Part shown: piece by piece, positions 1 through 5,766 of the stretch | How positions within the stretch are numbered: position 1 is the stretch's first letter | How the letters are laid out: every line of letters starts with the position of its first letter | DNA from: Acidulodesulfobacterium_A sp049965795 | GTDB taxonomy: Bacteria > SZUA-79 > Acidulodesulfobacterales > Acidulodesulfobacteraceae | Direction of reading: 5' to 3' | Assembly: GCA_049965795.1 (NCBI GenBank) | Contig: JBMFVW010000033.1 | Coordinates: 1 to 14,423 of the forward strand | DNA: 14,423 nucleotides | Notes under the pieces: model-generated | Told to the model about the DNA's origin: nothing | The model's database searches: none | What the model saw: only the letters and a program-made list of their open reading frames with translations | Program-made: the position numbers and the translations under genes

Positions 1-54
1 CTTTGTAATGAGGGGAATTAGTTTCTTGGCAAATGAGTTTATTTTCCCGTTTTC

Positions 55-120
55 AGCTCCCCTCCTTTAAAAAAGGAGGGGTGTCGTCTGTCGTCCAAAT
101 GCCGACGGGGTGGTCTGCAT
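55..120. repeat. REP/MITE-like palindromic intergenic sequence
   Basis: Positions 59-81 form a perfect 10-bp inverted repeat around a 3-nt AAA loop: four C, then TCC and TTT, mirrored as AAA, GGA and four G. It is followed by the direct repeat TGTCGTC-TGTCGTC (82-95) and a GC-rich tail containing GACGGGGTGGTCT. Neither strand has a T-run after the stem, so it does not look like an intrinsic terminator. The C-run/G-run palindrome with a GGGGTGGT tail resembles dispersed REP-type or miniature elements common in low-GC Gram-negative genomes. That family assignment is inference, since only one copy is visible here. The rest of 1-123 shows no gene. Confidence 0.45.
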
Positions 121-123
121 TAT

Positions 124-1245
124 TTAATATTCCAGCAGCTCTTTCCTCACTCTGTTTACGTCGGCGGCGTTAAGCTCAAAAGGAAAACTCCTGATATTTT
201 TAGGAGAAGAGTCGCCGAAAGGTCTGTTGCAGGCGGAAATTTCGGTTCTGCCCGGACAGCCCGTAGTCTGGAAAACGGTGCCTCTTTCTACTATTTCCGC
301 TACGTTTTTAAACGGTATTCCGAAATCTACTATTTTTCCGTTTTCGTCAAATTTCATATCTTCCGCTCTTCCAATATCGTAATCTATTATATGCCTTGCT
401 ACCTGAATTCTTCTGTATTGCCCGGCCGGACATTGAGGATGGTTTTCTAATTTAGAACCTTTTTCTTGATAAAAAGAAAAAAGATGCGATCTTGCGCCTT
501 TATCCCTTACCGATTGCATTCTCTCAGCCATTTCTTTCTCCGTTTCTCCAAGACCTACTACGAGGTGGCAACCGACTTTATTTTTGCCGAAAACGAAAAC
601 GGAATATTCAAGTATATCGTTATATTTTTCCCATCTGTGCGGACCTCCTACTCCTCTGCCTCTGTATTCGTCGAACAGTTCAGGCGTTGCGGCGTCGAGC
701 GCTACGGTCACCATATCGGCTCCGTATTCTTTAAATCTGTCTATATCTCCGTGTTTTAATATAGTAGGAGTCATAAGTATAGAAACTGGACAATGGAGTT
801 CGCCGGAAAATCTTTTTAAAATAGTAAAAGTGTCGTCTTTAGCCTTTTCGTGCGTTATCATAGAAATACAAATCCTGTCCACTATTTTTTTCTTTTTCAA
901 AGTCGATGCTATTATATCGTCGGTTTTATAGGCCGGCCAATCTACCCTTATAAAACTCTTGTCGTTATATCCGCCTTCCCGAGATTTTTGAAGTCCGCAA
1001 TAAGCGCAATTTGCCCGGCATCCTTCTTCGTAAGTCAAAAGAACGTTTATGCAATGAAGACAGGCGTTACGATAAAAAATACCCGGCACGAAATCCATAG
1101 TCATCGCCGCCGCCAGACTCACCTTCAAATATTCGGGAGAACTTCCGTAAATATCCGCATTTTTTTTGCGCTCTATTTCTTTAAATATTTCGAAATCAAA
1201 ATTTTTTGCCGACTCAGTCGCCGCATGTCCCGTTAGTCCGTTCAT
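124..1245 (-). CDS. lipS1: Radical SAM protein, LipS1-type lipoyl synthase subunit
   Basis: This 373-aa protein is probably one half of the two-protein LipS1/LipS2 lipoyl synthase, which inserts sulfur atoms into protein-bound octanoyl groups in the cytoplasm. The radical SAM cluster motif CX3CX2C is seen at C76, C80 and C83. A second CX2C lies just upstream (C62, C65), and the segment GLGETE sits at 231-236. The C-terminus has a GCPG...CNRPFGD stretch with C330 and C339, plausible ligands of an auxiliary cluster. The overall layout is that of biotin-synthase-like proteins, but there are no biotin genes nearby. The start ATG at 1245 has a good GGAGG Shine-Dalgarno (1256-1260) 10 nt upstream. 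It lies 28 nt after the ligase fusion and is the last gene of the lipoate locus in the window. Radical SAM membership is certain; the LipS1 role follows from motif layout plus context. Any other biotin-synthase-like enzyme is the alternative. Confidence 0.78.
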   Translation of the reverse strand: MNGLTGHAATESAKNFDFEIFKEIERKKNADIYGSSPEYLKVSLAAAMTMDFVPGIFYRNACLHCINVLLTYEEGCRANCAYCGLQKSREGGYNDKSFIRVDWPAYKTDDIIASTLKKKKIVDRICISMITHEKAKDDTFTILKRFSGELHCPVSILMTPTILKHGDIDRFKEYGADMVTVALDAATPELFDEYRGRGVGGPHRWEKYNDILEYSVFVFGKNKVGCHLVVGLGETEKEMAERMQSVRDKGARSHLFSFYQEKGSKLENHPQCPAGQYRRIQVARHIIDYDIGRAEDMKFDENGKIVDFGIPFKNVAEIVERGTVFQTTGCPGRTEISACNRPFGDSSPKNIRSFPFELNAADVNRVRKELLEY

Positions 1246-1273
1246 ATTCTAACATCCTCCATTTTTATTTTTA

Positions 1274-2818
1274 TTATAAGGAATTATTTTTAAAAATTTT
1301 AAATAAAACGCGCGCGCCGAGCGTAGTTTCTCCGTCAAATCCGCCGCCGTAAGCATCTTTTTCTTTTTTATACTTATAGCATAACGGAGAAGAAATATCT
1401 ATTAAAAGAGCTTTTATGCCGCTGTTTTTAAAGGCTTCATTTCTTTTTATATAAAATTCTTTGCAGCAGAAACCAATATAAGATTTAATTCCTTTCATTT
1501 TCAGCTCTTTTAAAGTTTCTACCAGATTTTCGTAACTTATGACGGTTCTTGGAGTAATTCCGTATTTTTCTGCAAATTTATAAGCTATGCCGGTTTCGCA
1601 TTCGCCGCAGGCGATACATTTATCTTTATTTCTAAACTCGCAGTCCGGTTTTTTTGCGCAGTAAGGAAGCAAAATATATTCCGCCGAAGAAATATCTTCC
1701 GCGTTCATTCCGTTTACGAACGTAAACCTCGATAAATCTTCTTCTTGTACGCCCGCGTTTTTAAGAAATCGAACTTTATTTATTATTTGAACTATTATGT
1801 TAAAAAAATCTTCTTTTTTTACGCTGCTAAATTCTGGCTTAAATTTTTCAAAATAACCGTCTATTTTAAATATCGCTTCATCTAAGGGAACGTCTTTAAG
1901 GCAGCTTTCTAAATCGTTTATAGTCCTTGCGGGAGAAACGAAAAAATCCCCCGTAAAATATATATATTTTAATAAATTTCTTTTTTCGTCCACCTTCGCG
2001 AAGGTTTTAAAAACTCCTCCTCCGCATTTATATATTTCGGAAATTATTTTTGTTTCCGCCGGATCAAAATCTTTTGAATAGATCCATTCTTCGGACGAAT
2101 AAAAAGAACGATTTTTATTTAAAAAATTTTCCTCTTCCTTAGAAATTTCCGATATGTAAAAATCTAAATTTAAATGTTCCCTGAAACCGTCTAAAACGGC
2201 AGATTTTATGGAATCTAAATCGGGTATGTACCCTAAAATATTTTTTACCGAAGTAACCCTCGATAAAATAGAATCAAAATTTTTAGCCGTCAGCTTTTCT
2301 ATAGGTATTTTTAGTGATTTTACCATATTTTCAGGATTGAAATCCAAAAGGAGGGTCCCCTGAAAAAAATAAACCGAAGATTCGTAAGTTCCGCCTGTTC
2401 CCGATATTTTGCGCCCTTCGACTTCTATATCGTTTCTCGGCCTGAATTCGGCATTAATTCCGAGCTTTTTCATTCCTTTGGAAAAAGCCGAACATATATT
2501 TTCGGTCAAATCGTCCAAATTTCTAATTTTAATGCTTTTAGCCGAAAAAACAAGCTCCCAGCCGAGCTGGGCTTCGTCGAAATATATGGCTCCGCCTCCG
2601 GTAATTCTTCTGCCGACGGCTATATTTTTTTCTTTGCAGTAATCTGATCTTATTTCACTGGATACGGACTGATGGTAACCGGTCAAAACGCAGGGTTCGA
2701 ATCTTAAAAAACGGAAAGTGTCTTCTATCAACCCTTCTTTTCTTAATTTTATCAGGGCTTTATCCATGCATATATTATAAGAGAAATCTTTTAAGCCGGT
2801 GTCTATAACTCTAAACAT
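1274..2818 (-). CDS. Lipoate-protein ligase (LplA + accessory domain) fused to DUF116
   Basis: This is a triple fusion of about 514 aa. Residues 1-250 form the ligase core, which should activate octanoate or lipoate as the AMP ester and transfer it to a carrier lysine. Diagnostic segments are RRITGGG (72-78, numbered from the upstream TTG), GRKISGTGG (137-145, catalytic-type K139) and YFFQGTLLLDF. Residues about 258-345 resemble the LplA C-terminal accessory domain (WIYSKDF, CGGGVFK, TGDFF at 291-295, then DLESCL), as in sLpl(AB) enzymes. Residues about 375-505 look like DUF116: C389, C395, C403, C406, C409, the pair C453-C454 and C482, then a Gly-rich tail. These cysteines are plausible Fe-S ligands. 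I chose ATG at 2818, where MFRVIDTG matches family N-termini; a TTG at 2824 is in frame. Neither has a visible Shine-Dalgarno. The gene starts 72 nt after the LipS2-type gene. Ligase confidence is high; the DUF116 function is unknown. Confidence 0.85.
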   Translation of the reverse strand: MFRVIDTGLKDFSYNICMDKALIKLRKEGLIEDTFRFLRFEPCVLTGYHQSVSSEIRSDYCKEKNIAVGRRITGGGAIYFDEAQLGWELVFSAKSIKIRNLDDLTENICSAFSKGMKKLGINAEFRPRNDIEVEGRKISGTGGTYESSVYFFQGTLLLDFNPENMVKSLKIPIEKLTAKNFDSILSRVTSVKNILGYIPDLDSIKSAVLDGFREHLNLDFYISEISKEEENFLNKNRSFYSSEEWIYSKDFDPAETKIISEIYKCGGGVFKTFAKVDEKRNLLKYIYFTGDFFVSPARTINDLESCLKDVPLDEAIFKIDGYFEKFKPEFSSVKKEDFFNIIVQIINKVRFLKNAGVQEEDLSRFTFVNGMNAEDISSAEYILLPYCAKKPDCEFRNKDKCIACGECETGIAYKFAEKYGITPRTVISYENLVETLKELKMKGIKSYIGFCCKEFYIKRNEAFKNSGIKALLIDISSPLCYKYKKEKDAYGGGFDGETTLGARVLFKIFKNNSL

Positions 2819-2851
2819 ACGCAATAAATATTTATATGCAATAACTATTTA

Positions 2852-2868
2852 TTCTAATTATATTAGAA
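2852..2868. repeat. Small AT-rich inverted repeat between lipS2 and the ligase fusion
   Basis: A perfect 7-bp inverted repeat (TTCTAAT / ATTAGAA) with a 3-nt loop lies in the gap between the LipS2-type gene and the ligase fusion. It sits about 35 nt upstream of a start codon that lacks a Shine-Dalgarno sequence. It could be a weak RNA hairpin affecting processing or translation of the downstream gene. It is AT-rich and short, so chance is a real possibility. Confidence 0.3.
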
Positions 2869-2890
2869 AGGTTATCCGGTTTAAACTAAT

Positions 2891-3892
2891 TTAATTGCCG
2901 GTTTCTATTACCTGCAAAGCCGATTCCGAAAAAATTAAAGAACAGCATACCTCGGAAAAATTAGGTTTTAAACCTAATTTTACGCTGAAAGGAATTATTC
3001 CTTCCGAAGGATATGCTATTCCGTTTAAACCTGCTTTTACCGCAAGTTCTTCTATTTTAAACTTGCTCAATCCGTACGGCCTTTCGCATCCTAAAAGAAC
3101 CGGAGTTTTAATAAATTTTTTCCGAGCGTATAAAAAAACCTCTCCGATCTCTTCTGCAGCAGGCGGAACTATATTTTCCATTTTCGTATTATGCATTGGC
3201 ATAAAACCGACTAGTACAAGAGATGATATATCATAATTAGATATAATATCTATTGCGTTAAATTCTCCTGCTATTACGCCGTGTTTCAACCCTATTACTA
3301 CGTGCGGCGAACATGGAATTTTTCTTTCGGATAAATATTTTAAGGAATTTTCGTAGTCTTTAACTTCTGCGTTAAGATGATAAATTTTACGTATCGTATC
3401 TTCTTCGCCGATAATATCAAGCATTGCAGAATCCACTCCTGCATCAAGAAGACCGTCGGCTATATCCTCGGTAATAAGCCCGCAATGCACTATTACCTTA
3501 AGATTTAATTCCGATTTTATCTTTTTAATAGTTTTTATATATGGAAGAATATCTACTATACCCTTACTGTTTGAACCGCCGCTAAGAAGAAAACCTAACC
3601 CTCCCGAATCATAAATAACGCGAGCTTTTTCAAACAGTTCGTCAGGGGTTAGAGCAGGAGCCATAGATTTTAAAATTTCCGCATTACAGTGTTCACATTT
3701 TAAAGAGCATGAACTACCGGTAATTGAAAAAGGAGGAAAAGAGTCTGATTTAGTGTTTTTAAAATCTTCCGTTTCGTAAGATTTTATACTTGGAGCATAA
3801 AAATTGATTTTTGAATCAAAATATTTTTTTCTTATTTCAAAACCTTCTGCATATTCTTCGTCGATATTTTCGTTATATTCATAAAAACTCAT
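2891..3892 (-). CDS. lipS2: Radical SAM protein, LipS2-type lipoyl synthase subunit
   Basis: This 333-aa radical SAM protein is probably the LipS2 partner of LipS1 in lipoyl synthesis. The cluster motif CX3CX2C is at C62, C66 and C69 (CSLKCEHC). LLSGGS at 102-107 occupies the place of the GGE-type SAM-binding motif. HCGL (C137) and PCSPHVVIGL (C194) follow, then GCERPYG with C269 and a CC pair at 316-317. The late GC-x-RP-x-G segment parallels the CNRPFG segment of the LipS1-type protein, as expected for two related subunits. Start ATG at 3892 lies only 2 nt after the stop of the upstream carrier gene. The Shine-Dalgarno is weak, suggesting translational coupling. Radical SAM assignment is secure; LipS2 is inferred from motifs and from the adjacent carriers, ligase and LipS1-type gene. 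Confidence 0.75.
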   Translation of the reverse strand: MSFYEYNENIDEEYAEGFEIRKKYFDSKINFYAPSIKSYETEDFKNTKSDSFPPFSITGSSCSLKCEHCNAEILKSMAPALTPDELFEKARVIYDSGGLGFLLSGGSNSKGIVDILPYIKTIKKIKSELNLKVIVHCGLITEDIADGLLDAGVDSAMLDIIGEEDTIRKIYHLNAEVKDYENSLKYLSERKIPCSPHVVIGLKHGVIAGEFNAIDIISNYDISSLVLVGFMPMHNTKMENIVPPAAEEIGEVFLYARKKFIKTPVLLGCERPYGLSKFKIEELAVKAGLNGIAYPSEGIIPFSVKLGLKPNFSEVCCSLIFSESALQVIETGN

Positions 3893-3894
3893 AT

Positions 3895-4341
3895 TTATCT
3901 CTTTTTACAGATTATATCTTCCTTTTCAAGCTTTTTTACGTATGCTTTGACGGCTTCTTCACCGAAAGGAAGAGAATTCACGTCTGAAACAGACTCAGGA
4001 AGCGGTTTTAATTTTACAATCCAGCCTTTGCCATACGGGTCAGTGTTTATAATGTGGGAATCGTTTTCAAGTTCCTTGTTTACCTCTACTACTTCGCCGG
4101 CAAAAGGCATCGGAAAAGGACCGACGTATTTTCCGCTTTCTATTGTAGCGGCGCTTTTTCCTTTTTTAATAATTTTTCCGACCGGTTTAACGTCTGCGTA
4201 AAGAATCTTGCCGGCTAAAGACTGAGCCGGATCCGTCATGCCGAAAGTAAAAGTTCCGTCGCCGTTTTTTCTGCCCCAAACCTGGTTTTCAATGTCGTAG
4301 TACAAGTCTTCCGGCAGATTGCATTCATTAAAAATAGGCAT
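3895..4341 (-). CDS. lbpA: Lipoyl-carrier protein, GcvH/LbpA type (copy 2)
   Basis: This 148-aa GcvH-fold protein has the lipoylation hairpin ATIESGKYVGP, with the acceptor lysine at K71, followed by PMPFAGEV. The N-terminal half (VWGRKNGDG.FTFGMTDPAQSLAG) and the DPYGKGWIVKLKP segment are typical of the H-protein fold. It carries two cysteines outside the fold core, C7 and C145, matched in position by its neighbour. Start ATG at 4341 has GGAG (4348-4351) 6 nt upstream. It follows the first carrier gene by 48 nt and precedes lipS2 by 2 nt. No glycine-cleavage gene (gcvT, gcvP) is visible. Paired carriers beside LipS1/LipS2-type genes resemble the LbpA proteins of the sHdr sulfur-oxidation pathway. 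That role is inferred because no hdr gene is in view; a GcvH function remains possible. Confidence 0.78.
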   Translation of the reverse strand: MPIFNECNLPEDLYYDIENQVWGRKNGDGTFTFGMTDPAQSLAGKILYADVKPVGKIIKKGKSAATIESGKYVGPFPMPFAGEVVEVNKELENDSHIINTDPYGKGWIVKLKPLPESVSDVNSLPFGEEAVKAYVKKLEKEDIICKKR

Positions 4342-4389
4342 TTATATCTCCAAATTTTTACAAATTTATATTTTGCAGTTTTATTTATT

Positions 4390-4830
4390 TTATTCGCACT
4401 TAATTCCGTCGGCTTCAATTTTCTTCTTGTAGGCTTCTACCGCTTCTTTTCCTGTAAGCAGATTTTTTTTATCCGCTTCTACATTGTCCGGTTTAATTTT
4501 ACAAACCCATCCTTTGCCGTAAGGGTCTGAGTTTATTAAGGATACGCTTTTAACTGCGTCTTCGTTTATTGCCGTTATTTCTCCCGAAAACGGAGCGGGG
4601 ACGGGACCGACGTATTTTCCGCTTTCCACCGTTGCGACGGATTTAAGCTGGGCTATCTTTTGTCCGACTTTTTTAGGAGTGAGATATAAGAGTTTACCGG
4701 CTAAGCTTTGAGCCACGCTCGTCATTCCGACAGTCACTATTCCGTCGTCGCCTAATTTTCCCCACACGTGTTTTTCTACGCTGTAGTATAAATCCTCCGG
4801 AATATCGCATCCGTTAATCTTGGACGACAT
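4390..4830 (-). CDS. lbpA: Lipoyl-carrier protein, GcvH/LbpA type (copy 1)
   Basis: This is a 146-aa paralogue of the next gene downstream; roughly half the aligned positions look identical by eye. The lipoylation site is ATVESGKYVGP with acceptor K72, followed by PAPFSGEI. The H-protein fold signatures HVWGKLGDDG, GMTSVAQSLAGK and DPYGKGWVCKIKP are all present. The cysteines C8 (GCDIPEDLYY) and C145 (near the C-terminal end) match those of the second copy, and an extra cysteine sits in GWVCKIK. Start ATG at 4830 has a very strong AAGGAGG Shine-Dalgarno (GGAGG 4839-4843, 8-nt spacer), the best in this operon, so high expression is likely. It is the first gene behind the promoter at 4883-4911. 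A role in sHdr-type sulfur oxidation is favoured over glycine cleavage, by context only. Confidence 0.8.
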   Translation of the reverse strand: MSSKINGCDIPEDLYYSVEKHVWGKLGDDGIVTVGMTSVAQSLAGKLLYLTPKKVGQKIAQLKSVATVESGKYVGPVPAPFSGEITAINEDAVKSVSLINSDPYGKGWVCKIKPDNVEADKKNLLTGKEAVEAYKKKIEADGIKCE

Positions 4831-4850
4831 AATAAATTCCTCCTTAATTT

Positions 4851-4875
4851 TAAATTAAATTGAATTGAATTGAAT
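4851..4875. repeat. Pentanucleotide tandem repeat in the carrier-operon leader
   Basis: Five consecutive 5-mers are seen on the plus strand: TAAAT twice, then TGAAT three times. The tract lies between the predicted transcription start (about 4876) and the Shine-Dalgarno of the first carrier gene, so it would form most of the 5' untranslated leader. Such a short tandem tract could vary in length by slippage and change leader length, but variation cannot be seen from one sequence. Confidence 0.6.
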
Positions 4876-4882
4876 TAGTTAT

Positions 4883-4911
4883 ATAATACTATAATTTTTT
4901 CTTATTCTCAA
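4883..4911 (-). promoter_or_regulatory. Sigma-70-type promoter for the lipoate/carrier operon
   Basis: On the minus strand, TTGAGA (4906-4911) and TATTAT (4883-4888) are separated by exactly 17 nt. The predicted start is near 4876, giving a leader of about 45 nt before the first carrier ATG. The position supports an operon of two carriers, lipS2, the ligase fusion and lipS1 transcribed separately from the crotonase gene. Confidence 0.6.
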
Positions 4912-4951
4912 GTATATCGCAAAAAATTCATTTAATTCACTGTCCATGTAT

Positions 4952-5713
4952 TTAGAGGGAATCGCCGTAAAAATCTTTTATCGATTTTTTCCAGTCTTTA
5001 CCTTCTTTTAAGATTTCCGAAAAAATCTCTTCTGAAGGAAGCTGATTGTTTTTAAGATAGTTTTTCCATAAATCTATAAATAATTTTTTCTTAAGTCTCA
5101 ATGAATCTACGGAAAGATTCTTAAAATTTTCTATAAATAAGTTAACTCCTTTTTCAAAATTTTCGCCGCTAAAATACCCTGTTAAAAAATTAAACCTGTA
5201 CATATCTTCAGCCGTATATATTTTAGAACTTAACAAAATTTCTTTAGTTTTCTGCACTCCTATTAAAAAAGACAGCCTTAAAATAATATGTGAGGGATAC
5301 AATATTCCGTATTTAGATGACAAATCGGCAAAAGAAGCTTTTTCACCGGCAAGCCTGAAATCGCACGAAGAAACTATATCGAGTCCGATACCGCTGACGG
5401 CGCCGTTTATAATACATACTACCGGCACGGCCGATTCGGAAATATGCTTAGTTAATACATTAAGAAGGGTCACGTAATATCTTGCGCCTTCCCTGTCCAA
5501 TCCGGCTATTTCTTTAATTTCAGGTCCGGTAGCGAAGTAATCGGGGTTTGAACTCTTAATTACTACAGCTTTTAAATCTATTTCTTTTTCTAAATTAGAT
5601 TCGAATATTTTTATAAGTTCGTTTATTCCGGCAATATTAAAAGAATTTTTACCGTCTAAATCCAAATCTATCTCTGCAATGCAGCTTTTTGCGCAATTAA
5701 ATTTTACAGGCAT
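4952..5713 (-). CDS. Crotonase-fold (enoyl-CoA hydratase/isomerase family) protein, catalytic Glu absent
   Basis: This 253-aa protein has the normal crotonase length. Family features are the oxyanion-hole segment YFATGPEIKEI (59-69), NGAVSGIGLDIVSSCDF (103-119) and FADLSSKYGILYPSH (128-142). Aligned to classical hydratases, the first catalytic Glu (GGGCE) is D112, and the second (the Glu of PE in QPE/LPE) is S132. The usual GGTQRL stretch is also altered. A standard hydratase reaction is therefore unlikely; another crotonase-family reaction or a binding role is possible. ATG at 5713 has a GAGGT Shine-Dalgarno (5721-5725). It follows the RND gene by 53 nt of AT-rich sequence with a TATAAT-like box but no convincing -35. 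It is separated from the carrier operon by that operon's own promoter. Fold confidence is high; the substrate is unknown. Confidence 0.75.
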   Translation of the reverse strand: MPVKFNCAKSCIAEIDLDLDGKNSFNIAGINELIKIFESNLEKEIDLKAVVIKSSNPDYFATGPEIKEIAGLDREGARYYVTLLNVLTKHISESAVPVVCIINGAVSGIGLDIVSSCDFRLAGEKASFADLSSKYGILYPSHIILRLSFLIGVQKTKEILLSSKIYTAEDMYRFNFLTGYFSGENFEKGVNLFIENFKNLSVDSLRLKKKLFIDLWKNYLKNNQLPSEEIFSEILKEGKDWKKSIKDFYGDSL

Positions 5714-5766
5714 AATAATAACCTCGATAATTATATTAAAAATATATTATATTGTATTTATACTTT

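Noticed and set aside
59..81. Rho-independent terminator for the lipoate operon
   Set aside because: The stem is perfect but no T-run follows it on either strand; a repeat element fits better.
466..1236. Several plus-strand open frames opposite lipS1
   Set aside because: They lie wholly inside a radical SAM gene with clear motifs, have no Shine-Dalgarno of note, and their translations look like no protein family.
124..1245. Biotin synthase (BioB)
   Set aside because: The fold is related, but there are no other biotin genes. The GCPG...CNRPFG C-terminus and the ligase/carrier context favour LipS1.
4236..4418. Small minus-strand open frame across the gap between the two carrier genes
   Set aside because: It overlaps the start of the second carrier out of frame and the end of the first; it is a frame shadow.
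3895..4830. Glycine-cleavage H proteins
   Set aside because: No gcvT or gcvP is present, there are two copies, and the neighbours are lipoate-assembly genes. Not excluded, but a less likely reading than LbpA-type carriers.
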